DNA from: Variovorax sp. dw_308
GTDB taxonomy: Bacteria; Pseudomonadota; Gammaproteobacteria; Burkholderiales; Burkholderiaceae_C
Reading direction: 5' to 3'
Length of the DNA: 64,000 nt
Assembly: GCF_019207085.1 (NCBI RefSeq)
Contig: NZ_JAATOM010000022.1
Coordinates: 46,370 to 110,369 of the forward strand
A program made the translations under genes and the position numbers. Of the stretch, positions 15,865 through 23,938 are shown one piece after another. The notes beneath the pieces were generated by a model, which was not told the DNA's origin, made no database searches, and saw only the letters and a program-made list of their open reading frames with translations. How positions within the stretch are numbered: the stretch's first letter is position 1; each line of letters starts with the position of its first letter.

Positions 15865-17262
15865 CTACTGCCCCGAGGCCAGCCCCTTGATCAGCCGATA
15901 CATGAACTCGCGCCCGTCCTTCAACTGCTGGACGCCAATGTTCTCGTTGAGCCCGTGCACGCCCGTCTTCTCCGGGTCGACGAACAGGCCCGACACGCCG
16001 TACATCGGAATCCCCGCCGCGCGGAATCGATAGCTGTCCGTGGTGCTGACGCCCATCGTGGGGATCACCGGCACGCCCGGCCACATGGCCTCGCTGATGC
16101 GCTCGACGACACCCATGAAGGCCGGGTTCATCGGGGAAGCCGGGGCCGAGTCACTGAGCTCGATCGGCGTCACCTTGACCTTCGGCCCGGCGATCTCGTC
16201 GAGCTTTGCCTTGATGGCTGCGATGTCATCGCCCGGCAGCGCCCGGCAGTTGACGGTGGCCTTCGCACGCTGCGCCAATGCGTTGGGCGCATGCCCCGCC
16301 TCGACTTGCGTGGCCACGCAGGTCGAGCGCAGCAGCCCGACGATGGCCGAGCGATTCGAGAGCCGGTCGATCGCCTCCGGCGAAGGCTTGCCCGAGGCGA
16401 CCTGGCGGAAGTCCGCGGCCAACGCAGGTTCCTGGAAGGGCGCGGAGCGTTCGAAGTACACACGCGTCGCCTCGCTCATCTGCACCGGAAAGCGGTACTG
16501 CCGCAGGCGCACCAAGGCATCGGCCAAGTCGTAGATCGTGTTGTCGGGCGTGGGCCTGGCGCTGTGCCCGCCGGGACCGGTCGCTTCGAACGCGTAGTCG
16601 AGGTAGGTCTTCTCGCCGATCTGCATCACATGCACCGATGGCTTGCCGCCCTTCAATTCACCGCGGCCTCCTTCGTTGATGCCGAGCTCCGCATCGACAT
16701 CCGTGCGCCGGTTCTTCAGGAGCCATGCCGCGCCGTTGGATGGCACGTCGCGCTCTTCATCCGCGGTCAGGGCGAGCACGATGTCGCGGTTGGGCACGAA
16801 GCCCTCACGCCGCAACTGGCCGAGCGCCGACACGTACGCGGACGCCATGGCCTTGTCGTCGATGGCGCCGCGCGCGATGTAGTGGCCGTCCTGCTCCTGG
16901 AGCTTGAAGGGGTCGGTCTTCCACTCTTCCTTCTTGGCTTCGACCACGTCGATGTGCGCCAGCAACAGCAAGGGCTTCTTCGCGCCGGTTCCCCGATAGC
17001 GCGCCAGCAGGTTGCCGCGCTTGGGGAAGGGCTCGATCACCTCGACGTCCGCGGACGGCAGGCCTGAATCGACGAGACGCTTCTGCATCGCTTTCGCCGC
17101 TTCGGTGGTGTTGCCGACCGAATAGGTCGTATTGATTTCAATCAATTCCTTGTAGGTGTCGCGAAACCAGCTGGCTTCGTCGACCGGGGGCGCTGCCTGC
17201 GCCAGCCCGGCGCAAGCCCCGAGCACGGTCGGCAACAGCAATGCAAATGACCTGGGTTTCAT
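15865..17262 (-). CDS. Secreted M20/M25/M40 family metallopeptidase
   Basis: This 465-residue protein has a signal peptide (MKPRSFALLLPTVLGACAGL, then AQAA) and the two-domain M20 architecture. Metal ligands are seen in LLLLAHIDVVEAKKEEW (His and Asp of the first cluster), ARGAIDDKAMAS, LTADEERDVPSNG (catalytic Glu pair), and the C-terminal GVSGLFVDPEKTGVHGLNEN (last His). The dimerisation domain includes ATGPGGHSARPTPDN. It should cleave dipeptides or acylated amino acids in the periplasm. Its start overlaps the stop of the upstream amidohydrolase gene as ATGA, so the two hydrolases are made together. Substrate unknown. Confidence 0.88.
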   Translation of the reverse strand: MKPRSFALLLPTVLGACAGLAQAAPPVDEASWFRDTYKELIEINTTYSVGNTTEAAKAMQKRLVDSGLPSADVEVIEPFPKRGNLLARYRGTGAKKPLLLLAHIDVVEAKKEEWKTDPFKLQEQDGHYIARGAIDDKAMASAYVSALGQLRREGFVPNRDIVLALTADEERDVPSNGAAWLLKNRRTDVDAELGINEGGRGELKGGKPSVHVMQIGEKTYLDYAFEATGPGGHSARPTPDNTIYDLADALVRLRQYRFPVQMSEATRVYFERSAPFQEPALAADFRQVASGKPSPEAIDRLSNRSAIVGLLRSTCVATQVEAGHAPNALAQRAKATVNCRALPGDDIAAIKAKLDEIAGPKVKVTPIELSDSAPASPMNPAFMGVVERISEAMWPGVPVIPTMGVSTTDSYRFRAAGIPMYGVSGLFVDPEKTGVHGLNENIGVQQLKDGREFMYRLIKGLASGQ

Positions 17263-18500
17263 GGGAACGTCTCCTCCTTGTGACTTGATTCCAGGTGCTT
17301 ATTTTGATCAACGGCGCGCGGCGCGAGTGCCTCATGCACCACCGACACCCAGAACGCCGCGCCCAGCGGCAGCGCGTCGTCGTTGAAGTCGTAGTGCGGG
17401 TTGTGCACGGGCGGGTCGTTCGGCGTGCGTGCAGTGCCCAGCAGCACATAGGCGCCGGGGCAGGCCTGCAGCAGGAAGGCGAAGTCTTCCGAGCCCATGC
17501 GCAGGCCGCATTGGGTGTCGACCCGGTCGGCGCCGACCAGCCGCGTGGCCGCGCGCACCAGCACGCCGGTCTGCGCAGGCGCGTTGACCACGGCCGGGTA
17601 GTGGCGTCGATAGTTCAGGCTGATCTTGGTCTCGCTCGCCTCGGCCACGCCCGCGCAGACGGAGCGGATGCGCGCCTCGGCACGGTCCTGCACGGCCGGC
17701 ACGAAGGAGCGGCAGGTTCCGCGCAGCGTGACCGTCTCGGGGATCACGTTCCAGGTGTCGCCGCCGTTGATCTGCGTGATGCTCAGCACCAGCGCGTCGG
17801 TGGCGCTCACGTTGCGGCTCACGATGCCCTGCAGTGCTGCGATGACCTGCGAACTCGCGACGACCGCATCGCGGCTTTTCTGCGGATGCGCGGCATGCGC
17901 GCCCTGGCCGGAGATCACGATCTCGAACAGGTCGGAGCAGGCCATCATCGGGCCCGGCCGGAGGGCGAAGTGGCCGAACGGCAGGTCGGGCGCGTTGTGC
18001 AGGCCGAACACGGCGTCGCACGGGAAGCGCTCGAACAGGCCCGCCTCCACCATCGCGCGACCGCCAGCCTCGTTCTCTTCAGCCGGCTGGAAGATGAAGT
18101 GCACCGTGCCCTCGAAGTCGCGCCGTTCGCTCAGGTGGCGCGCCGCGCCCAGCAACATGGCCATGTGGCCGTCGTGCCCGCAGCCGTGCATCTTGCCCGG
18201 CGTCGTCGACGCATGCGCGCGCTCGCCCTTCTCGCACATGTCGAGCGCGTCCATGTCGGCGCGCAGGCCGATCGTCGGGCCAGGGCCGTTGCGCAGCGTG
18301 GCAACCAACCCCGTGCCGGCGATGCCGCGCTGCACCTCCATGCCCATGCCCTCCAGCAACCCACCGATCACGCGCGCGGTGCGATGCTCCTGGAATGCGG
18401 TTTCCGGGTGGGCATGGAAGTCGCGGCGCCAGCCGATCATTGCGTTGAGGGTGGCCTCAGGGATCGTGACGAGGGATGGGGACAGCGAGGTCGAGGTCAT
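17259..18500 (-). CDS. M20 family amidohydrolase (hippurate hydrolase / HipO type)
   Basis: This 413-residue cytosolic M20D-type amidohydrolase has all the metal-site motifs: RRDFHAHPETAFQEHRTA near residue 26, IGLRADMDALD near 75, HGCGHDGHMAMLLGAA near 103, QPAEENEAGGRAMVEAGLF near 137, and the C-terminal LRMGSEDFAFLLQACPGAY. It removes an acyl group from an N-acyl amino acid or similar amide. The ATG at 18500 was chosen; a more distant in-frame start adds 22 unlikely residues. It is the first gene of a two-gene operon with the secreted M20 peptidase and is divergent from a LysR gene. Confidence 0.9.
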   Translation of the reverse strand: MTSTSLSPSLVTIPEATLNAMIGWRRDFHAHPETAFQEHRTARVIGGLLEGMGMEVQRGIAGTGLVATLRNGPGPTIGLRADMDALDMCEKGERAHASTTPGKMHGCGHDGHMAMLLGAARHLSERRDFEGTVHFIFQPAEENEAGGRAMVEAGLFERFPCDAVFGLHNAPDLPFGHFALRPGPMMACSDLFEIVISGQGAHAAHPQKSRDAVVASSQVIAALQGIVSRNVSATDALVLSITQINGGDTWNVIPETVTLRGTCRSFVPAVQDRAEARIRSVCAGVAEASETKISLNYRRHYPAVVNAPAQTGVLVRAATRLVGADRVDTQCGLRMGSEDFAFLLQACPGAYVLLGTARTPNDPPVHNPHYDFNDDALPLGAAFWVSVVHEALAPRAVDQNKHLESSHKEETFP

Positions 18501-18625
18501 GCGGTGGATTCTGAAAGTGCGGCACTTGGTGAACAATGGCAAACGCTGAACGGGAACGTTGACCAAATCAGAACAATCCGCCGCGTGCCCCCGCCACGTC
18601 GGTGCACACGCCCACCCTTGACGCC
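18501..18625. promoter_or_regulatory. Divergent promoter region, M20 operon / LysR gene
   Basis: This 125-bp gap lies between the minus-strand hydrolase operon and the plus-strand LysR gene. The segment 18530-18575 is AT-richer and carries widely spaced TTGGT and ACCAA half-sites (from about 18527 and about 18562). They are a possible but weak LysR box. Confidence 0.35.
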
Positions 18626-19561
18626 ATGCAGGAACTGCTCGATTCGCGCCGCGTGCACTACTTTCTCCAGGTCGTGGCGAGCGGCTCCGTGCGCGCCGCG
18701 GCCGACCAGCTCGACGTCGAGGCCTCGGCCGTGAGCCGGGCCGTCTCCCTGCTCGAAAAGGAATGCGGTCTCACCCTGCTGGAGCGGCGCGGCCGCGGTG
18801 TCGTGCCCACCGATGCGGGCCGCCTGCTGGCCACCTACGCGCGGCGCCAGCTCGACGTGCAGGCCAGCTTCTATGCCGAGGTCGAGAGCCTGCGCCACGC
18901 CAACCGCGGCCATGTCGACCTGGTGCTCGGCGAGGGCATGCTCGACCTGTTCTTCCAGCCACTGATCACGGACTTCATGCGTGCCCACCCGCAGATGACG
19001 CTGGACCTCCACGTTCAGAGCACCACCGACAGCATCGACCTGATCCTGGAGGACAAGGCCCACATCGGCCTGGTGTTCCAGCCACCCACCGACGTGCGCC
19101 TGCGCTCGCATCACGCCACGCCGTCGGCGCCGATCCAGGCCATCGTGCACCGCACGCACCCGCTGGCGACGATCAAGCGGCCGCTGCTGTTGAGCGAGCT
19201 GATCGGGTACCCCGGCGCCGCCATGATGGATTCCTTCGGCGTGCGCCAGCATGTGCGCGCCGCCGAGATCAGCGAGCAGATCACGCTGCGCAACGTGCTG
19301 ACCGCCTCCTCCTTCAAGGCGCTGTGGCAGTTCGTGGATGCGGGCCTGGGCTACGCGCTGACCACGGCCAGCGCCTCCTTCGCCGCGCGCATCCACATGC
19401 CGGACGTTGTCGCGCTGCCGATGGCCAACCCCATCCTCAACCGTGGCGCCACCCACGTCATTACGCGCACCGGGCGCCACCTGCCGCCCGCGGTCATCGC
19501 GCTGCTCGACCACTTCATCGCCGGAATTCCTTCACGACCGGAGTCCGTGCCCGCGCTCTGA
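18626..19561 (+). CDS. LysR-family transcriptional regulator
   Basis: This 311-residue regulator has an N-terminal winged helix-turn-helix (FLQVVASGSVRAAADQLDVE, then ASAVSRAVSLLEKECGLTLL and RRGRGVVPTDAG). A LysR-substrate domain follows (GHVDLVLGEGMLDLFFQPLI; PPTDVRLRSHH; VDAGLGYALTTAS). The ATG at 18626 was taken as start; a GTG at 18602 would add eight residues. It is flanked by the divergent M20 hydrolase operon and, 123 bp downstream on its own strand, by a Bug receptor gene. It could control uptake and hydrolysis of one compound class. The effector is unknown. Confidence 0.88.
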   Translation: MQELLDSRRVHYFLQVVASGSVRAAADQLDVEASAVSRAVSLLEKECGLTLLERRGRGVVPTDAGRLLATYARRQLDVQASFYAEVESLRHANRGHVDLVLGEGMLDLFFQPLITDFMRAHPQMTLDLHVQSTTDSIDLILEDKAHIGLVFQPPTDVRLRSHHATPSAPIQAIVHRTHPLATIKRPLLLSELIGYPGAAMMDSFGVRQHVRAAEISEQITLRNVLTASSFKALWQFVDAGLGYALTTASASFAARIHMPDVVALPMANPILNRGATHVITRTGRHLPPAVIALLDHFIAGIPSRPESVPAL

Positions 19562-19684
19562 CGTTGCCATTTGCGCAACGATTTGCCGGCGCGTTCGTTA
19601 TTGTTCGCGCCCGGAGCCGTCCTCAGAATCGGCGACGGCGCCTGGACCGGGCGCCGACCAACATCCAAGCGGGAGACAAATCGC

Positions 19685-20710
19685 ATGAGTTTCGTTCTAT
19701 CAGCCATCAGGTTCCGGGCCACCGGCACGCTGCTGCGTGCGGTCGCCGCGGGCCTGCTCGCAATCGCGGCCGGCGTCTGCGCGGCACAGCCGGCAGCCTT
19801 CCCGACGGTCAAGCCGATCAGCCTGATCGTCCCCTATTCGGCCGGCGGCCCCAGTGATGCGGGCGCGCGCATCTTCGCCACGCCCTTCGCGAAGGCCATC
19901 GTCCAAACGGTGCTGGTCGAGAACGTCGCCGGCGCCACCGGCAGCATCGCCGGAAACAAGGTGCTGGCCGCGCCGGCCGACGGCTACAACATCTACTACG
20001 GCTCGCCCAACGAAGTGATCCTGTCGCCGCTGGTCAACAGCGCCGTCAAGTTCAAGCCCGAGGACTTCCGGCTGGTGCATCCGCTCTCCACCTCCACGCT
20101 GGTGCTGCTCACGCGGCAGGACCTGAAGGTCGGCAGCCTCGATGAATTCATCACGCTGGCGCGCGCCTCCAAGGCCAAGCCGCTGGCCTATGGCTCGGTG
20201 GGCATCGGCTCGCTCTACCACCTCATCACCGAGGAACTCGGCCGCCGTATCGGCGCCCCGTTCAACCACGTGCCGTACAAGGGCTCGGCGCAGGTGCTGA
20301 CCGACCTGGCCGGCGGGCAGATCGATTTCGCGGTGCTGCCCTACCAGGCCTCCATCGACGGCATGGTCAAGGAAAAGCGCATGCAGCTCGTGTCCAGTTT
20401 CTCGCGCAGCCTGCCGCCGGCCCTGAAGCATCTCAAGCCGGTGACCGACAGCAAGCTGCTCACCGACTTCGAGTTCACGATCTGGGGCGGCCTGCTGGTC
20501 AAGGCCAGCACGCCCGAGCCGATCGTCGACACCCTGCGCAACGCCACGGTCAAGACGCTCGCCAACCCCGATCTGCGCAAGCGCATGGAGGAAGAGGGCC
20601 GCATTCCTTTCGACGCCTACAGCAAGGAGCAGGTCGTCGAGATGCAGAAGACGCAGATCGCCGCCTACCGCGCAATGATCAAGGCGCTGGATTTCAAGCA
20701 GGTCAACTGA
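19685..20710 (+). CDS. Bug-type tripartite tricarboxylate transporter receptor (first of three)
   Basis: This 341-residue periplasmic protein has a signal peptide (AVAAGLLAIAAGVCAAQP) and the Bug/TctC fold. The hallmark N-terminal strand KPISLIVPYSAGGPSDAGAR binds carboxylate ligands, followed by VENVAGATGSIAGNKVLAA, GSVGIGSLYHLITEELG and NHVPYKGSAQVLTDLAGGQI. It captures an organic acid or amide for a TctAB-type permease, but none is encoded nearby. Start at 19685 follows GGGAGACAAATCGC. The gap before it (19562-19684) contains hairpins CGTTGC/GCAACG and GGCGCG/CGCGCC. A clear terminator follows. Confidence 0.9.
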   Translation: MSFVLSAIRFRATGTLLRAVAAGLLAIAAGVCAAQPAAFPTVKPISLIVPYSAGGPSDAGARIFATPFAKAIVQTVLVENVAGATGSIAGNKVLAAPADGYNIYYGSPNEVILSPLVNSAVKFKPEDFRLVHPLSTSTLVLLTRQDLKVGSLDEFITLARASKAKPLAYGSVGIGSLYHLITEELGRRIGAPFNHVPYKGSAQVLTDLAGGQIDFAVLPYQASIDGMVKEKRMQLVSSFSRSLPPALKHLKPVTDSKLLTDFEFTIWGGLLVKASTPEPIVDTLRNATVKTLANPDLRKRMEEEGRIPFDAYSKEQVVEMQKTQIAAYRAMIKALDFKQVN

Positions 20711-20735
20711 TCGTTTTTTGATTTGGCAGGGAGGA

Positions 20736-20773
20736 CCGCTGGCGCGCAACGTTCGCGTCAGCGGGTTTTTTTT
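20736..20773 (+). terminator. Rho-independent terminator after the Bug gene
   Basis: CCGCTG-G-CGCG pairs with CGCG-T-CAGCGG across a seven-base loop (20736-20765) and is followed by eight T residues. It lies 26 bases after the stop codon at 20710. Confidence 0.9.
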
Positions 20774-20875
20774 GCTCGCGTCGGACACCCCCTTCACATC
20801 GGTGCTCCATGACGCCGGGTGGCTTGCGCGACTGACGACACCGAATGGGCGGGGCCGAGGACACCGGGTGGCTCC

Positions 20876-20921
20876 CTCCGCGAATGTCCCCCGCCTTCGG
20901 CTCCTCCTTTATTTCGCTGCG
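20876..20921. repeat. Repeat family D, inverted partial copy
   Basis: This 46-base segment is the reverse complement of 21013-21060 with only one substitution and two single-base indels over 48 positions. It runs from CTCCGCGAATGTCCCCCG to CTCCTCCTTTATTTCGCTGC. The 91-base interval between the two copies is not itself repeated. Confidence 0.85.
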
Positions 20922-20988
20922 GGAGCCACCCGATGCCCTCGACCCAGGTCACGCTGCGTCGAGCCGGCAGATCGACAACCGCCTTGAA

Positions 20989-21084
20989 GGATCACGTCGA
21001 TGGTGTGCTCTGCGCAGCGAAATAAAGGAGGAGGCCGCAGGCCGGGGGACATTCGCGGAGCAGAGTACGCCGTCGGCGTGATCC
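20989..21084. repeat. Repeat family D, 96-bp imperfect palindrome
   Basis: The outer arms 20989-21013 and 21060-21084 are 25-base inverted repeats with four differences. In plus-strand RNA all four become G-U pairs; in minus-strand RNA they would be A-C mismatches. The centre (21013-21060) is the segment present in inverted form at 20876-20921. The bias suggests the plus-strand transcript forms the structure. Confidence 0.8.
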
Positions 21085-21210
21085 CGCTCGCAAGTCCCCG
21101 TGTGCAGTGCGCCGACAGGCGCCAAGCACCGCATTTCGTTTGGGGCGTTTTCTTGCAGTGTATGCGTGCCCGCAACGCGTGAAACCGGCGACCACAGCGG
21201 CCGGCCCGTG

Positions 21211-21236
21211 GCGCCGCAGGCGCATTCGGGGGTGGG
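21211..21236 (-). repeat. Motif C, copy 1 (3' of a stop codon)
   Basis: GCGCCGCAGGCGCATTCGGG followed by GGTGGG ends two bases from the stop codon (21239-21241) of the minus-strand LysR gene. A copy with two substitutions lies at 40488-40513, also just 3' of a minus-strand stop. Read on the minus strand it begins CCCACCCCCGAATGCGCC. Confidence 0.6.
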
Positions 21237-21238
21237 TG

Positions 21239-22114
21239 CTATTTCTGCTGGACGACCCGCAGGAAGTTCTGCACCACCGCGTTGTCCGGACCACTGCGCC
21301 ACACGCAGTAGGCATCCGAGCCCGGCACGTCGTCCTCCAGCGGCCGAAACACGGCGCCGCGCAGGGCAGCATGCTGGATTGCGGTCGGCACCAGGGCCAC
21401 GCCCATGCCCTGCGACACCAGCGACACCACCGACAGCCAATGCCTCACTTCATGGCGCACCTCGGGCCGGAAGCCAGCGCCGGCGCAGATCGAGAGGATG
21501 CGCTCGTGGTAGTCCGGCGAGGCCTCGCGCGAAAACAGCACGAAAGGTTCGTTGCGCAGGCTCGCCAGGTCGAGCGTGCGCCTGCGCGCCAGCCGATGCC
21601 CTGCCGGCACGCACGCTGCAAAGGGCTCCGACATCAGCAGCACATGCCGCAGTTCCGCAGGAATCCGGCTGGTGTGCACGAAGCCGACATCCATGTGGTC
21701 GTGCATCAGTTCGGCGATCTGCTGGCCCGAGTTGAGTTCCGACAGCGAGACGCGCACCGCCGGGTGCGCCGACTGGAAGGCCGCGAGCGCCTGCGGCAGC
21801 CCGCGGTACAGCATGGCCCCGACAAAGCCGATACGCAGGCGCCCGGCCGAGCCTTGCGACACGTCGCGAGCCTCCAACGCCGCTTCGTCGGCCTGTCGCA
21901 GCAGCGTCTGCGCGGAGGCACGTAGCGCCTCGCCGGCCGGCGTGAGCCGCACTTCCTTGCTGTTGCGCTCGAACAGGCGCGCGCCCACCGAGGACTCGAG
22001 CTGGCGGATGGCCACGCTCAATGGCGGCTGCGAGATCGACAGGCGGCGCGCCGCACGGCCGAAGTGCAACTCTTCCGCGAGAACGGTGAAGTAACGCAGG
22101 TGCCGCAATTCCAT
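21239..22114 (-). CDS. LysR-family transcriptional regulator
   Basis: This 291-residue LysR protein starts MELRHLRYFTVLAEELHFGR, the common beginning of the BenM/CatR/TfdR-type subgroup, with ISQPPLSVAIRQLESSVGAR as recognition helix. The effector domain includes GRLRIGFVGAMLYRGLPQAL and GFRPEVRHEVRHWLSVVSLVSQ. The ATG at 22114 fits the family; an upstream start at 22180 adds 22 unrelated residues. It is divergent from the acyl-CoA dehydrogenase at 22207 and most likely regulates the whole set up to 28779. The effector is probably the acid or its CoA ester, but this is inference. Confidence 0.9.
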   Translation of the reverse strand: MELRHLRYFTVLAEELHFGRAARRLSISQPPLSVAIRQLESSVGARLFERNSKEVRLTPAGEALRASAQTLLRQADEAALEARDVSQGSAGRLRIGFVGAMLYRGLPQALAAFQSAHPAVRVSLSELNSGQQIAELMHDHMDVGFVHTSRIPAELRHVLLMSEPFAACVPAGHRLARRRTLDLASLRNEPFVLFSREASPDYHERILSICAGAGFRPEVRHEVRHWLSVVSLVSQGMGVALVPTAIQHAALRGAVFRPLEDDVPGSDAYCVWRSGPDNAVVQNFLRVVQQK

Positions 22115-22206
22115 CGATAGGTCAATCAAATCGAACAAGACAAATTTGATATTAGACAGATATCGTCGCAATGCCAACAATCGGCCCGAACCGAAGGAGA
22201 CAAGAC
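22115..22206. promoter_or_regulatory. Divergent promoter with LysR-type inverted repeats
   Basis: This 92-bp AT-rich gap contains ATCAAAT (22125-22131) and ATTTGAT (22144-22150), a perfect 7-bp inverted repeat with a 12-base spacer. It overlaps GATAT-N7-ATATC at 22148-22164. Such dyads are typical LysR recognition and activation sites. AAGGAGACAAGAC precedes the ATG at 22207. Confidence 0.55.
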
Positions 22207-23907
22207 ATGGCAGACCTTACCGCCCATCCCGTTCCGGACCGCCACGGCCAGAACCTCTTCACCACCGACACCGAACTGCACAAGCTGCTCGCGCTCTATC
22301 TGCCGAGCGACCTGCTGCGCCACATGCAGCCGCACTTCGAGCGCCTCGGTGCGCTGGCCGGCGGCCCGCTCGACGAGCTGGCGCACACCGCTGACGTCAA
22401 CCCGCCCACGCTCTCGCTGCGCACCCGCACCGGCATCGACGACCAGCGCGTCAACAAGCACCCGGCCTACGTCGAGATGGAACGCCTCGCGCTCAGCGAA
22501 TTCGGCCTGGCCGCGATGTCGCACCGCGAGGAGACGCTGGGCTGGAAGGGCAAGATGCCGCCGCTCATCAAGTACGTGCTGACCTACCTGTTCGTGCAGG
22601 CCGAGTTCGGACTGTGCTGCCCGGTATCGATGACCGATTCGCTGGCGCGCACGCTGAAGAAGTTCGGCAGCCCCGAGCTGGTCGAGCGCTTTCTGCCACG
22701 CTTCCAGTCGGTGGATTTCGATGAGCTCGCACAAGGCGCGATGTTCATGACCGAGCAGGCCGCAGGCTCCGACATCGCGGCCACGGTCACCAGCGCCGCG
22801 CAGGACAAGAACGGCCAATGGCGCCTGAGCGGCGACAAGTGGTTCTGCTCCAACCCCGACGCCGATTTCGCGATGGTGCTCGCTCGCGTCGAAGGCTCCG
22901 CCGCCGGCATGAAGGGCGTGTCGCTGTTCCTGCTGCCGCGCCAGCTCGACGATGGCTCGCACAACCACTACCGCATCATCCGCCTCAAGGACAAGCTGGG
23001 CACGCGTTCGATGGCCAGCGGCGAGATCCGCCTCGAAGGCGCCATCGCCTACCTCGTCGGTGAACAGGGCCGCGGCTTCGTGCAGATGGCCGACATGGTC
23101 AACAACTCGCGCCTGTCGAACGGCGTGCGCGCGGCCGGCCTGATGCGCCGCGCCTGTGCCGAGGCCGAATACATCGCGAGCCAGCGGCAAGCCTTCGGCA
23201 AGCGCCTGGCCGACATGCCGCTGATGCAGAAGCAGTTGCAGAAGCTGCGCCTGCCGGCCGAGCAGGCCCGCACGATGGTGTTCCAGACCGCGCAGGCGCT
23301 GATGCGCTCCGACGGCGGTGAAACCGCTGCCTACCCGCTGCTGCGCATCCTTACGCCGCTCATCAAGTTCCGCGCCTGCCGCGATGCGCGCAAGGTCACG
23401 GGCGATGCGATGGAAGTGCGCGGCGGCTGCGGCTACATCGAGGAATGGTCCGACCCGCGCCTCGTGCGCGATGCCCACCTGGGCTCGATCTGGGAAGGCA
23501 CCAGCAACATCGTCGCGCTCGACGTGATCCGCGCGGTGACGCGCGAGAACTCGCTGCCGGCGCTGCAGGCGCACTTCGGCGCGCTGCTCGACGATGCGCC
23601 CATCGCGCCGGCCTTCGCGACCGCGCTGCGCGGCGCACTGGACCGCGCCTGCGCCCTTGCTATGCAAGCATCCGAAGCAGCCAAGGACGGCGACGTCATC
23701 GCCCGCCAGGCCGCCTCCGCGCTGTACCACACGTGCAGCGCCATCGCGATGGCCTGGGAAGGCGCACGCGGCGGCTCGGCCCAGCGCATCGACTGGTCGC
23801 AACTCGTGCTGCTGCACCGCGTGCTGCCGCGCGACCCGCTCTCACCCACAGGCATCCCGGCCGACTGGACGCAAGCTGCGCCAGCCACCGCCGCGATCCC
23901 CGCCTGA
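22207..23907 (+). CDS. Acyl-CoA dehydrogenase, AidB-like
   Basis: This 566-residue FAD enzyme is longer than short-chain acyl-CoA dehydrogenases and resembles the AidB/long form. Signposts are SMTDSLARTLKKFG near 138, FMTEQAAGSDIAATV near 180 (flavin-contacting region), RLSGDKWFCSNPDADFAMVLA near 205, NNSRLSNGVRAAGLMRRA near 300, and EVRGGCGYIEEWSDPRLVRD with AHLGSIWEGTSNIVALDV near 415-440. It should oxidise an acyl-CoA thioester to the 2-enoyl form in the cytoplasm. It heads a run of same-strand genes with Bug receptors and CoA-transferases, which supply and activate the acid. Substrate unknown. Confidence 0.88.
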   Translation: MADLTAHPVPDRHGQNLFTTDTELHKLLALYLPSDLLRHMQPHFERLGALAGGPLDELAHTADVNPPTLSLRTRTGIDDQRVNKHPAYVEMERLALSEFGLAAMSHREETLGWKGKMPPLIKYVLTYLFVQAEFGLCCPVSMTDSLARTLKKFGSPELVERFLPRFQSVDFDELAQGAMFMTEQAAGSDIAATVTSAAQDKNGQWRLSGDKWFCSNPDADFAMVLARVEGSAAGMKGVSLFLLPRQLDDGSHNHYRIIRLKDKLGTRSMASGEIRLEGAIAYLVGEQGRGFVQMADMVNNSRLSNGVRAAGLMRRACAEAEYIASQRQAFGKRLADMPLMQKQLQKLRLPAEQARTMVFQTAQALMRSDGGETAAYPLLRILTPLIKFRACRDARKVTGDAMEVRGGCGYIEEWSDPRLVRDAHLGSIWEGTSNIVALDVIRAVTRENSLPALQAHFGALLDDAPIAPAFATALRGALDRACALAMQASEAAKDGDVIARQAASALYHTCSAIAMAWEGARGGSAQRIDWSQLVLLHRVLPRDPLSPTGIPADWTQAAPATAAIPA

Positions 23908-23938
23908 CACAGCCCCAAGAAGATCACCAGAGACAAAC

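Larger units (their letters stand above)
20774..21238. other. Gene-free stretch made largely of inverted repeats
   Basis: No convincing gene lies in these 465 bases. Small reading frames on both strands are side products of the repeats. It contains three variants of ACACCGGGTGGC (about 20811, 20838 and 20861), the palindromic element D (20876-20921 and 20989-21084) and motif C (21211-21236). Confidence 0.7.

Noticed and set aside
20909..21175. An 88-codon minus-strand frame in the repeat region
   Set aside because: It is composed of the inverted repeat D and its flanks. Such frames are a by-product of the repeat and there is no Shine-Dalgarno sequence.
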